In this document: piece after piece, positions 44,641-55,660 of the stretch
Numbering within the stretch: position 1 is the first letter of the stretch
Layout of the letters: every line of letters starts with the position of its first letter
Translations under genes and position numbers: made by a program
Assembly (NCBI GenBank): GCA_023213395.1
Contig: CM041465.1
Span: forward strand, 31,751,741 to 31,815,740
Direction: 5' to 3'
DNA: 64,000 nt
DNA from: Cycas panzhihuaensis
Lineage: Eukaryota > Cycadophyta
Notes under the pieces: model-generated
What the model was told of the DNA's origin: nothing
The model's input: the letters and a program-made list of their open reading frames with translations, nothing else
Databases searched by the model: none

Positions 44641-45540
44641 AATCTCTTTTGGATGCGTACTCTGATGTTTTTGCAGAACCTAAAGGGTTACCCCCCATCC
44701 GTGCTATGCAACATTCTATTAATCTTGTTCCTGGATCTCCACTTCCTAATCAGGCTCCTTACCGCACGACTCCACTTACTCGTGCAGAATTGGAAAAACA
44801 ACTGACACAATTGATTCATGAGGGAAAAATTCAACCTAGTTGTTCTCCTTGTGGTTCACCTGCAATTCTCATTCCAAAAAAAGACAAAGAATGGCGTTTA
44901 TGCATTGATTCACGCCTTAAACAAAATTACTGTTAAAAATCGATATCCGTTGCCACGCATTGATGATTTATTAGATCATCTTAAAGGAGCCACATATTTT
45001 ACAAAATTGATTTAGCTTCTGGGTACCATCAAGTTCGAGTCGACGCTCAAGATACGTGGAAAACAGCTTTCAAGACTCAAAATGGCCTATATGAATGGTT
45101 AGTCATGCCCTTTGGTCTGACTAATGCTCCTGCAACTTTTATGCGACTCATCAATGATATTTTTCGGCGTCACTTAGGTAAATTTGTCATTGCCTACCTT
45201 GATGATATCTTGGTCTACAACAACAATTCGGACGACCATCTACAACATGTTAATACTGTTTTGGCTTTGCTGCGACGACATCAACTCAAAGCCAAATTCA
45301 AAAAATGTTTCTTCGCGCAGGACTCCATCTCTTATTTAGGGTTTCTCATCGACAAGGATGGCATCCATGTTGATCCAGATAAAATCCGAATAATCCAAAG
45401 AATGGCCAACTCCTTCCACTTTAACTGAGCTCAAAAGTTTTCTTGGTTCTACCAACTTTTATCGAAAATTCATTTCTCACTTTTCTAGCATTGCTCATCC
45501 TCTTAATGCCCTTACCAAAATTCCTCAAGTTTTGTTTGGA
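44641..45540 (+). pseudogene. pol: Gypsy-3 reverse transcriptase
   Basis: [42 protein letters not shown], then after a frameshift [19 protein letters not shown], another frameshift, MPFGLTNAPATFM and the active site AYLDDILVYNN (about 45192-45222). CFFAQDSISYLGFLI and a TGA at 45426 follow. Confidence 0.92.
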
Positions 45541-46050
45541 ACTCCTCTCTGAATCGACTTTTCAAAAACTTAAGATAGCCCTCTCAGATCGCACTGTTCT
45601 TCATCTTCCCGATCTCTCACAACCTTTTGAACTAGACACTGATGCTTCTCAATATGCCCTTGGCGCAGTTCTTAAGCAGGGAGGACATCCTATTGCTTAC
45701 CATTCTGAAACCTTCTCTCATGCTAAACTCAATTACAGTACTTATGACAAAGAATTTTATGCTCTTGTCCAAGCCCTACGACACTGGAGACACTTCCTCC
45801 TCAGCAATGAAACCATTGTTCATACTGATCACTAACCCTTACAGTTTCTTAACTCCCAATCAAAAATCCAAGAACATAGACATCTTAAGTGGGCTTCTTA
45901 TATCCAACAATTCCAGCTTGTCATTAAATATAAAAAAGGAGCTTCCAATAGAGTCGTTGATTTCCTCAGTCGACCTCCCGCCTTATCCTTAGCCACCTTT
46001 TTCACTTCCTCCTTCAATCCATATTCTGACTGGCAACATCAGCTTCCCTC
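45541..46050 (+). pseudogene. pol: Gypsy-3 RNase H
   Basis: FELDTDASQYALGAVLKQ, YHSETFSHAKLNYSTYDKEFYALVQALRHWRHFLL, HTDH then TAA at 45833 replacing a Gln-type codon. In the next frame HRHLKWASYIQQF and ASNRVVDFLSRPP end the domain. Confidence 0.9.
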
Positions 46051-46916
46051 TGACCCCTACTTTGGTCCAATCCTTACTGCCTTATCTCAACCAACCCAAT
46101 CAAATCTTGAACCCTTCATGGATTACCATCTCAAAAATGGACTTTTGTACAAACTAAATCGTCTATGTGTACCAGCAGGCACTCCACGACAACAGATCCT
46201 TAAGGAGGTTCATTCTTCAACCTATGGCGGACACTTCGGCATGCATAAAACTCTTCAACATCTTCAACGATATTTTTATTGGCCTTCTATGTCAAAGACA
46301 GTTGAAGATTATGTACGACGTTGCTCTCTCTGCAGTCAATCTAAACCATCTAATCGCAAACTTGGACTTTATCAACCACTTCCTATTCCTAGCCGACCTT
46401 GGGAATCTATTTCAATGGACTTCGTCAACGGACTTCCTCCAACTCAACATGGTCACGACTGCATCTTCGTCGTTGTTTGCCGGTTCTCCAAAATGGCTAT
46501 TTTTATTCCTTGCACCAAGAACATTTTTGCTTCCCGTGCTGCAGATCTATTTTTTAAACATATTTGGACTCATTATGGACTTCCTCTCTCCATAATCTCT
46601 GACAGGGATAGTCGTTTCCTCAGTTATTTTTGGAAAGCTTTATGGAAAATGCTTGGTTGCCAACTTAAGTATTCAACATCATTCCATCCTCGATCGATGG
46701 ACAAATGTATGGTTAACCGCACTTTGGTACATGCACTTCGCATTTATCAAAGATAGTAATAAACAATGGGACACACATCTCCATCATATCCAACATAGCT
46801 ATAATCGGGCAACTCACGTTTCTCTTGGACGATCTCCTTTTGAAGTCTATTATGGTTATCAACCACTTGCTCCTTATGAACTTTCATTGGTTGTACCTTC
46901 CCGTCACGTAACATGA
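46051..46916 (+). pseudogene. pol: Gypsy-3 integrase, broken at the third catalytic residue
   Basis: Zinc domain HSSTYGGHFGMHKTLQHL and CSLCSQSKP, SMDFVNGLPPTQ (first Asp), ISDRDSRFLSYFW (second Asp). At HPRSMDKCMVNRT the DGQTEVVN block is frameshifted and the Glu is lost (46681-46720). The C-terminal SYNRATHVSLGRSPFEVYYGYQPL is in another frame. Confidence 0.9.
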
Positions 46917-47496
46917 GCAAAAGGAACAGAAAAGCTATTTCTTTTATTGATCACATGACTAAGCTTCACTCTAAGATCAGTCAGATTCTTCATCAGACAC
47001 AAATCAAATATAAATGCATCCAAGATCAACACTGCTCTGCAGGAACTTTTCAAATTGGCGATAAGGTTTGGCTCCACCTTGATCGTAAAAGGTTTAAGAA
47101 TCACCACAAGCTTAAACCTATTCAGTTTGGTCCATATACTATTCTCAAGGCAATCAGACCAAATGCATTTCGCCTTGATCTACTCAAGATTTGGGAATTC
47201 ATGACGTGGTTAATATCAATCAATTAAAATTATATGAGCCACCACATTTGGAAGCTGAACCTCCTCCTCTTCATCCTATTGACACAATTCCAGAATTCCA
47301 GCCTTTTCTTTCCGAAGACACCATTCTCGACATTAGACGTTGTTGTACACAACAACGTACTACGACCACATACCTCCTTGGACGTAAAGGAACTCTACCC
47401 ACCAATGCGAAATGGATTTCTGCGTCGCAACTCTAGGAGCACTTTCCTCGTCTCCAACAGAAATTGGGGTCAATTTCCTCTTAAGCAGGGAAGAAA
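46917..47496 (+). pseudogene. pol: Gypsy-3 integrase C terminus and chromodomain-like tail
   Basis: IGDKVWLHLDRKRFKNHHKLKPIQFGPY is the GPY/F module. After a frameshift, VVNINQLKLYEPP, then EDTILDIRRCCTQQRTTTTYLLGRKG and NAKWISASQL, a degenerate chromodomain-like tail. The purine tract GCAGGGAAGAAA lies at 47485-47496. Confidence 0.8.
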
Positions 47497-47819
47497 TGAT
47501 AGGTCTTAGTTTTAAGTAACATTGTAAAAAGGTACTTAAGTGTACCCCACTTATTTACATTATAAAAGTTACTTAGGAGAACTTAATTAATAATTAGGTA
47601 CACAGGTGACAGGTATACAAACTAACTCAAGTTTGTATTAAAATGTGTAATACTCAAAGGAAGGAATGAAGAAAAGAAAGTGACATTCTCTCTCTCCTCT
47701 CTTGAGGCTTCATTCAGCTTCGCTTTCTTTCTTGAAAACACTCCCAAATTCCAAGAATTTCTCATTTTTGTGAACTATTTGTGTCTAAATTAAGGAGGGC
47801 TGAGATCAAAATCATATCA
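47497..47819 (+). repeat. Gypsy-3 3' LTR
   Basis: 323 bp, TGATAGGTCTTAG to ATCATATCA, followed by GCCTG. Confidence 0.93.
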
Positions 47820-47824
47820 GCCTG

Positions 47825-48330
47825 TCAGCCGACTTAAACCCCCAGAAATGAGCGCAAGAATGGGAGTATTGGCCGACTTGTAAGCCTGTCTTCTAGATGA
47901 CTTCATTCATGGTTCATTTCCAATGAACTGTCCTAGTTCTAGCCAACTTCAAGTTGGATAATAATTGACTGTTATATATAGGGATCAAATCCCTCATTCT
48001 AACACATCAAGTTCGGTTGGATCTCTTGCATATTTTCAGCTCTAGGGCTGCAATTGGCTCAGCCTTTTAGGTCTGATATATTTGGAGGATTTTCGCTTCG
48101 AAGGGAACAACATTCAGTAAGATCATTTTGTTGTATATTTTTGTATTTCCTGATATTATTTTGGACAATAAATTTTGCTTTTGTACCATTTCCATTACTT
48201 TACTCCTGTATTTAAGGTGTATTTCCAATATTCATCTTTATTTGAGGTTAATAAGATCTATATGAGCACATATTAGATCAGTATCTATGAATTCCTGTGT
48301 TATTTTTGAATTAAGATAAAAGTTTTTGTT
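47825..48330 (+). repeat. Gypsy-2 3' LTR, remainder, end uncertain
   Basis: It continues the LTR begun at 41998, with a TATA box TTATATATAGGG (47971-47982) and downstream poly-T/AATAAA-like text (48165-48172). With no second LTR the right limit cannot be set; the sequence changes into the Copia-4 leader somewhere between 48250 and 48400. Confidence 0.5.
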
Positions 48331-48359
48331 ACAAACGTTTTAAGGAGTAGAGTCTACCA

Positions 48360-48808
48360 TCCAAAAGGATTTGCAAAATCTACCTCAGTAAGCGGGAAAT
48401 CGTGAAAAAGCTAGGGCTCAAGGTTGAACCTTTTACTGCAAATTTTTCATTGTTTTCTTTGTTTTAGTCATAATAAATGGTCTTAAAATCTTCCTTAGAC
48501 CATAAGCTTTCCATCAAGTATAAGTCTGCAGAATTTAGTTGGAGATTTTTTGAGTTATAAGCAAAAAGATGAAATAAACCCTAGCCAACCCTCTTCTTTG
48601 TGAGCAATTTTTCTCTCAATCTAGAATGTTTTTTTTAAATTTGATTTCAAACTCCTGTAGACAGTGTAAAAGTCTATCTTTTGAGGTTCTTATCTTTCAA
48701 ATCTGTACACTTGTACTTTTTTCATACATCTGTATGACCATACGGATTTGGTTTGGCACAGACAATAAATTTTTTCTTTTTGCAACCCTTTCTCTAATCT
48801 ACTAAAAA
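48360..48808 (+). other. Copia-4 leader remnant
   Basis: AT-rich, with CTGTACACTTGTAC and CATACGGATT words (48710-48750) like those of the Copia-M and Gypsy-3 leaders. No PBS. Confidence 0.55.
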
Positions 48809-49740
48809 ATGGCTTCAATTTACTCTTTGGGTGAGTCAAACAAGTTAACTGGTCAGAATTATGCAACATAGAAGATAAAAATGAAAGGACTCCTAATTGC
48901 CAAAAATGCTTGGGACCTTGTCATAGAAAAAAAAAAAAAAAAAATCAATTGTTGGAGATACTATAAAACTTGCCAATTGGGAGGAAAGGGATAAGTAAGC
49001 ATTAGCTATTATCACTCATAAGTGACTCTATTTTGACTCATATTAGTGAAGTCTCCTCTTTAATTGAAGCTTGGAAAGTTCTTGCATCCCTATACAATCA
49101 AAAAAATGAAGCTCACATCATGGCTCCGGGAGCGGTTGTACTGTCTTCACTTATGAGGGGGCGAACAAATGTCTAATTTCATTACCAAATTGGTAGAAAT
49201 CAAAGAAAATCTCACTTTTACAAGTGAATCCACATGAGATTTAATAATTTTTCTCTTGGTACTAAATAAACTACCAAAATCATTTGATAATCTAGTAAAT
49301 ACACTTACTGTGGAAGGACAAGCCAACAACATGTCATTTGACACCTTATGTGGACATCTCTAACAAGAGCAAAGGATATGGAGGTATGAGGAAGAAACAA
49401 AAGTCGAAGAAGCATTTCTCGCCATACTCAAAATTGGGGAACAAGGAAGAGGAACAAGAGGAAGATCAGTAAATGCAAGAACCAATAGAGAAAGATTCAT
49501 TAAGGGTAGATCAAGATTTGGCAAAGGAAGATCAACAGACACCCGAGTATGTTATCACTATCGCAGACCAAGGCACTTTGTTGTAGAGTGTAGATCGGTA
49601 GAAACCCATCCTTGTTATCATTGTGGCAAATATTGACATCTTTCAAATAATTGTCTCTACAAGAGAGCTAAAATCTCTAAACAAAAATATACAAAAGGCA
49701 ACAACAACAATAAATAGCCTAAGTACAATGAAGAAGGAGA
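48809..49740 (+). pseudogene. gag: Copia-4 gag
   Basis: MASIYSLGESNKLTGQNYA, a TAG, then KIKMKGLLIAKNAWDLV; an A-run of about 18 (48930-48947) has shifted the frame. LVEIKENLTFTS and LNKLPKSFDNLVNTL blocks follow. Gly/Arg-rich linker, then knuckles CYHYRRPRHFVVEC (second Cys lost) and CYHCGKY-stop-HLSNNC (49607-49655). Confidence 0.82.
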
Positions 49741-50340
49741 AACTGCTTTATTGTTGCCTTGGCCTCATCTGCTCGCCATAATGAAGACTGATTTATTGAT
49801 TCTAGAGCCTCAAACCATATGACTAGGAGAGAGGACTAGTTCAAAACTCTTCATCCATATTGATTATGAAATTTCACTAAAAATTAAAGGTAAAGGAATT
49901 GTAGCAATTAAAATCAAGCAAGATGTCAAGAAAATCGACAATGTTCTGTTTATCCTAAGTTTGAAGAAAAATCTTTTTTTTTTAACACAATTAAGAAAGA
50001 AGAAGCTTCAAGTGATCTCCCATGAAGATGGAAAATGCTATATTCATGATATGAAAAAGGGAGGTGAAATCATTGCTAAAGGGATAGAAACTGATAATCT
50101 CTATAAATTAGTTTCTACTCCCATCTTCTCTTCTATAAAAACTTTTGTTGCCCAAAGTGTTAATAATAAAATTTGGCATTTTTAGTATGGACATATTGTA
50201 GATGATAGACTAAAAATGTTCAAAAATTTTATTATGGTTAATGGATTGTCTGCTAACATTGCAATAAATTCTTTTGTTTGCAAAAGTTGCATGCTAAGCA
50301 AACAACATAAAGCACTATTCCAAGAAACTAACTAGAGAGC
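49741..50340 (+). pseudogene. pol: Copia-4 protease and pre-integrase domain
   Basis: DWFIDSRASNHMTRR-like text near 49788-49830 (DSGAT changed to DSRAS), with frameshifts. The frame 49961-50185 includes NLFFLTQLRKKKLQV and LYKLVSTPIF. IWHF, TAG, YGHI starts the HHCC domain, ending CKSCMLSKQHK. Confidence 0.8.
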
Positions 50341-50920
50341 ACAAGAAAAACTGGATTTGATCCATAGCGATATATGTTGAGTAATTACACCAAATTCTAA
50401 ACTAATGGTGCTAGGTACTTTCTTACATTTATAGATGACTTTAGTAGAAAAGCATGAGTGTTGTTAATTTTTAGTAAATCAGAAGCTCTTGATTGTTTTA
50501 AAGGATTTAAAGCTCAAATTGAATTGGAAAGTGGACACAAAATCAAGGCACTTAGAACAAATGGAGAAGGAGAATATGTTTTGAATGATTTCTTTTCTTT
50601 CTATAAAATACACAGTATTCGTAGACATATCACTACTCCATATACCCCACAGTCTAATGGGGTAGCTGAAAGGCTAAATAGAACTATAACAGAGATGGCA
50701 TGATGTATGATAAAAAAAAATATGTCTCAAATATATATTGGGCAAGAACAGTTAACATTGTTATCCATCTCATAAATAAAAGTCCCACAAGAGCTCTTGA
50801 TAAAGTTACTCCAAAAGAAGTATGGACAAGTAGGAAATCTGATGTAAGTCATCTAAGAATTTTTGGAAGCACTGCTTATGTGCATATTCCAAATAAAAAA
50901 AAGAACTAAATTAGATGACA
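50341..50920 (+). pseudogene. pol: Copia-4 integrase core, second Asp lost
   Basis: LDLIHSDIC then TGA, ARYFLTFIDDFSRKA, RTNGEGEYV (DNGGEY changed, Asp to Asn), RRHITTPYTPQSNGVAERLNRT (Glu kept) and stops near 50452 and 50701. C-terminal SHLRIFGSTAYVHIP. Confidence 0.86.
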
Positions 50921-52010
50921 AAAGTATTGCATATATCATTATTGGATACAGTTATAAGTCAAAAGCTTATCGCTGTATAGACAAGAAAACTAGTAGAATC
51001 TATGTAAGTAGAGACGCATTTTGTAACAAATGCACTCCAATTAGTAAAGATATTACCTGCACTCAAAAAGGCATAGTAATAGAAGAAAATGAGGAGTCCT
51101 CTAATGAAAAGAGTACAACTAAAGAAGAATCAATATCTCATGATCAGGAAGAGGCAACATCTCATGAAGAACCAGAAACATCATCTCGAATAGAAAGACA
51201 GGAGAATACTTCAAAAAAAAGACTATCCAAATGGTGTTTAAAAACTGTAAGAAAATCAAAAGAAGATGTGTTTGAGTGCAGAACCAGATCTCAAAGATGT
51301 CAAGCGTTAACTTGTTTAGTTAAGCCTCAATGTTTTGAAGAAGCTTGTCAAAAAATAGAGTGGCTAAAAGCCATGAATAAAGCAATGGCCTCCATAAATC
51401 AAAACAATACCTGGGAATTAGTTCCTCCACTTGAAGGTAAACCTATTATATGTTGCAAATGGGTGTGCAGGATAAAGGAGAAGTTTGACGATAACATTGA
51501 AAAATATAAAGCCAAACTTGTTGCAAAAGGATATATTCAAACTGTAGGTATTGATTATGAAGAAACTTTTGCTCCAGTGGCAAAATTAATAACCATTCGC
51601 ACAATTATAGCTATGGAAATACAATATGGATGGAAAATTATATAGCTTGACGTAGAAAGTGCCCTTTTGAATGGTGATCTAAGTGAAGAAGTCTACATGG
51701 AACAACCGCCTAGGTATAAAAACAAAGGAGAGTAATATCTAGTATGCAAGTTAAAAAGGGCCTTATATAATCTAAAACAAGCAGCTCGAGCGTGGCATGC
51801 GAAACTAGATCATCATCTTCAAAAGAAAGGTTTCGGTAGATGTGAAGCTGATCCAAGTCTTTATATTAAGAAACAAAAAGACTTGATCACCATAATTGTT
51901 GTATATATAAATGATTTGATTGTTACAAGTAGTGATGGAGAAACCATCAATTGGGTGCGAACATAGATGGAAGTACTTTGGAAATGACTAATATAGGTGC
52001 ACTTCATTAT
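50921..52010 (+). pseudogene. pol: Copia-4 linker and RT, 5' part
   Basis: The 260-codon open frame 50863-51645 has an acidic, Ser/Glu-rich linker and CFEEACQKIEWLKAMNKAMASI, CKWVCRIKEKFDDNIEKYKAKLVAKGY and DYEETFAPVAKL. Past a TAG, LNGDLSEEVYMEQPP, LKRALYNLKQAARAWH and the active site VYINDLIV, where YVDD has become YIND. It breaks at the Copia-5 target in the LHYYLG block. Confidence 0.9.
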
Positions 52011-52561
52011 TGTTAAACCTTATGTTTACACGTTAAGTCTATGTACTTTATTATTCATGTACTATTTGTACTTTTATTCTTTTGTACTTTTGTGACTTAT
52101 CACTTAAGTGATAAAGTACACACTCACATTCTTTCCTAGTGACACAACATTATCACTAAAGGGTCAAATGGACCCCCATGCACTTTTGCTCACTTGAGAG
52201 CCCTGAAGGACACTTGTCCTATGACCAAGGCATGTACATTGGATGTTTGACACTTGTCAAACATCCAATACCTTAGGTCTCTCCTTTCACTCTATATATT
52301 GAGACCTCTCCTCATTGTTCTCATATAGAGTTGGAGCTTCATTGTTATGTTGCTAGTTTGCTAATCAAACTACTATTCATTTGTAGGTTGAACCAACTCC
52401 AACTCCTCATCTTTGGTATCATTTTGCTCTCTCTTCATGCTTGATCTTGCTCATGTTTGATCTCATAGCTTCATTCTTAGTCTAGTTTATTTGCTTTCTA
52501 GAACTAGAGTGAACATAACTTCTAGATCTTGGGATTGTAAAGCCATTTGGTCATTTTCACA
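52011..52561 (+). repeat. Copia-5 5' LTR
   Basis: 551 bp, TGTTAAACC to TTTTCACA. The palindrome TTATCACTTAAGTGATAA is at 52097-52114 and the TATA box CTCTATATATTGAG near 52290-52303. Confidence 0.95.
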
Positions 52562-52563
52562 TT

Positions 52564-52575
52564 TGGTATCAGAGC
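52564..52575 (+). other. Copia-5 primer binding site
   Basis: TGGTATCAGAGC two bases after the LTR. Confidence 0.95.
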
Positions 52576-52660
52576 TAGAGGAGACTAGTTCCCTCTGTTC
52601 TGATTTTTTTTCTTGCTCATTGGAGATTTAAAGTGGGTTTTTACACCCCCTTGGTGACGA

Positions 52661-52677
52661 CCTTCGCTCTTCGAAGG
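52661..52677 (+). promoter_or_regulatory. Conserved post-PBS hairpin, Copia-5
   Basis: CCTTCG-CTCTT-CGAAGG, 85 bases after the PBS, identical to Copia-2. Confidence 0.55.
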
Positions 52678-54555
52678 CGATCCAAGGATTATTGAAGCTT
52701 ATCTTTGTAGATCAAGGCTGCTTTGAAGTATTCTGAAGGCTGGAAGTGGTTGCACTTTGATTTGAGACATTTTTTCAGAGGTTTCAAGTTAGTTCTACTC
52801 ACATTTTATGTGTTTTTCGCACTAGAAACTAAATATTCTAGTTATTTTTTCTCACAAATCAAGGTGCAGGGGTATTCTAAAGGATTCTAAAGCTCACTGA
52901 CTGAGATTATTGTGAGCTACTAACTTTCTGTTGGCTGTGAAGTATTTATGGGATGATTTCAGCCCTCAAACCCCACAACGAAAGCTTAATCTGCTCGTGT
53001 GTGCTTGTTGGAGCCTCCTACTCATCAAGAAAAACCTGCACACACCCTTAGTGGGCCCCACGAATATTTTGCAAGCATAGGAAGAGAGTTGCAGCTGTTG
53101 TTCTGACTGTGGTGACTCCCTCTACATGTGCGCCCTGTTTCAACTTCGATCTATTCGTTCTCACTCTACGCAAAACGAAACGAGCTGAAACCTGAGATAT
53201 ACCTCAATCCTTGGTGGGCGCCCCTGCCTCTGAAATCTCATCTTAATCTGACGATCCATCGAGGAGATACGAACCTCTAAAGGTCCACGGCCGCCGCTCC
53301 GTCCCGCTGTCGTTCGAACTGTTCCTTCAAATTTTCTTAAAAATTTCTTTTAATTCTTTCTTAAGTTTGGACTTTAGGTTATGTTATGTGGAATATTCTA
53401 AGCATATTCCACTTTACATAAACCTTTTCTTTCTAAAGTCACTTTTTAACTTAAGCTTAAAACATTAAAAACACTTTTTTAATTCTAAATCATTATTTTT
53501 TTTGAGTGTTTTTCTTCAAAGTGACTTCATCACTAAATATTATGATTTAACGATGGATTTCAGTCCTTCCAAGCGATCTGCCCTCATAAATTAATAGTTT
53601 TCCTTAGTTTTAAGCCTACACTTTGTCATTTTTTATTTTCTGGCCTAAAATTTCTTAAGGAAAAATCAATGTTTTTTCACTTTTTGAGGATTAAAATCTT
53701 TGTTGTAACAAGTGATTTCATTAAATCGCTTTAACTCAACCAGTCTCCTATCTTTGAAATTTAAAATTGCTGGATTAAGTCCTCATTCAAGACTCCCTGT
53801 GTGGTGATCTTGTCATTCAAAGTTGCAAAAAAGTGAAAATTTAGCCTTTACTTCTTTAGCATTTTTGCCTCATTTAACACTTGATTCATGTTGCATAAGT
53901 GTTAAAAGGCCTTGATAAAGTGATTTTAAAGTGTTAACACCTTGATAAAGTGATTTTTATCACTATCTTAACACATCTTTTTTTAATAAAATCACTTTCT
54001 TTTGTTGATCGTTGGGACTATTTCAAAGTCCCAACATGTGGTGCTTGGTGTCTTCAATTTGCAAGTGACTCTTCCCTCTACTCTTCAAGCATTAAAAGGA
54101 ACCCACTTGCATGTGTTACACAAAAACTTTATGCTTTGAAGCACTTAGCATCTTCATTAAAGTGCCAATATTTTCCATTATACTTAAGCACTTTACTTTA
54201 CTTGGATTGGATAGCACTCTTTCTTACATTAAAGTGCTCTTGTAAATCACTCAAGTGATCATTGTGATGTACTTAATTGCTTCATCTTGAAACTCTTTTA
54301 TCATTGTAAAAGCATGCATCTACATACATCCAAGTAAAACTTACTCTAAAGTTCACTTAAATCTTCTAAAAGTTAACTTTAAAATCAAGTAGGAGAGGCC
54401 TAAAAAGGGTTCAAACCTTGCCTCTAAAATAACCTTAAGCTTGGTGCATTCCCTAGGGGACCAACCGACCGTATGGTCAGTGCACAACAATTAAGGTTGC
54501 TTGAGGGAAAGGAGGTTCGAAAAGGGTGTTATTGGGGTTGTGAATCCTAAGGAAA

Positions 54556-54713
54556 GCATGGTACGTCCATGCAGATCAACCCTACCTGCCTTGTCCTAGA
54601 TTTAACTTGGCCAACTGTTGGATCTCTTCTATAAATCAAGGTTGGACCAACTCCTTAGCCTAGTCCTCCACCCCTCATCATTCCATTCAGTTGTTGGATC
54701 TTCTAGTAAGATC
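54556..54713 (+). promoter_or_regulatory. Pre-gag hairpin cluster, Copia-5
   Basis: GCATGG-TACGT-CCATGC at 54556-54572 and GATCTT-CTAGT-AAGATC at 54697-54713, both identical to Copia-2 at the same spacing. GACCGTATGGTC (54466-54477) is a further inverted repeat; in Copia-2 it is decayed. Confidence 0.5.
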
Positions 54714-54805
54714 AGAACTGTTGGTTTCGTTAGAAGGTGGAACTTAAGTGACGAAAACTTAGAGTTTCCAAGTTATCTGCTAGCTTCAAGCCTTACAACT
54801 TCAAC

Positions 54806-55660
54806 ATGGTTGCAATTAATATGCTCGATGCATGTACCATCAGATTAACAGGACAAGACAACTATCAAAAATGGAAAAGAATCACTCAAAGTCTCTTGAT
54901 GATGAATGAATTTTGGGGGTATGTTTCTGGAAGGATACCTCGACCTGTACCTGTTGAAAATGATGGTGAAATTGTTTATTCTGATGATGCTCTTGTTGCT
55001 GCTTGGGACACCAAAGATGAAATTGCTTTGGCATTTCTACATATGATTATTGATGTTCATGTATATCTGAATATTGTGTGTACAAAAACTTCCAAGGAAG
55101 CATGAGACATTTTGTCCTCCTTATATGAAAGGCGAGATGAAGCTCGCATATTGATGATAAAAGCTAAATTATATTCTGTAAAATTTGTCAAGCCTATGTC
55201 GGCTTTTCTTTCCTCTATCAAAGAGGTATGTAATGAATTGAATACATTAGCTAGTCCTGCTTCTAGAGATGAGCTTATAACAACAATTGTTAGAGCTCTG
55301 CCTAAGGACTACAATGGCTTCATTTCTTCCACTACTCGAGATGGTTCACTCAAACAAATGTCCTTCAATGAATTTGAGAGCTTGTTGCTTCAAGAGGAGC
55401 AAATCTACATCAAAGACGATGATGATGAACCATCCACATCAAGCGCATTCATAGCAAAATCAAAAACCAAGCATAATCCCAAACCTGCACTTTCAAAGCA
55501 GTTTGGGAACATGAACATTGGTTCCTCAAAGACCAATGTTGTTTGTCATTATTGTGGCAAAGTTGGCCACATAGCACCGATTGCCTAAAAGCAAGCGATC
55601 TTCAAAGACGCACAACAAAGAATAGCGAACCACGTCCACAAAATTAGAGACAACAACAGC
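54806..55660 (+). pseudogene. gag: Copia-5 gag
   Basis: ATG 54806: MVAINMLDACTIRLTGQDNYQKW, GYVSGRIPRP, a TGA at 55103 in place of Trp in the EAWDILSSLYERRDEAR block, LPKDYNGFIS, LLLQEEQIY, and the knuckle CHYCGKVGHIA with its last Cys displaced by a frameshift (55545-55590). It is UBN2-type gag, and a good guide to the start in this family. Confidence 0.92.

Larger units (their letters stand above)
42035..47819 (+). mobile_element. Gypsy-3: full-length Ty3/gypsy element
   Basis: LTRs 42035-42358 and 47497-47819, target duplication CCCTG/GCCTG, PBS TGGTATCAGAGCC, order gag, protease, RT, RNase H, integrase. About a dozen LTR differences by eye. Several frameshifts, including one at the integrase Glu. 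Confidence 0.94.
52576..54805 (+). other. Copia-5 untranslated leader, 2.2 kb
   Basis: Same plan as Copia-2: post-PBS hairpin, GC-richer block (about 52980-53330), AT-rich block with AAAGTGAT/ATCACTTT words (53330-54380), conserved pre-gag block (54390-54790). Frames here lack good starts. Confidence 0.8.

Noticed and set aside
48929-48947. A-run of about 18 as a poly(A) tail of a LINE or processed pseudogene
   Set aside because: It lies inside Copia-4 gag with gag blocks on both sides and no target duplication; it is slippage in an A-rich codon stretch.
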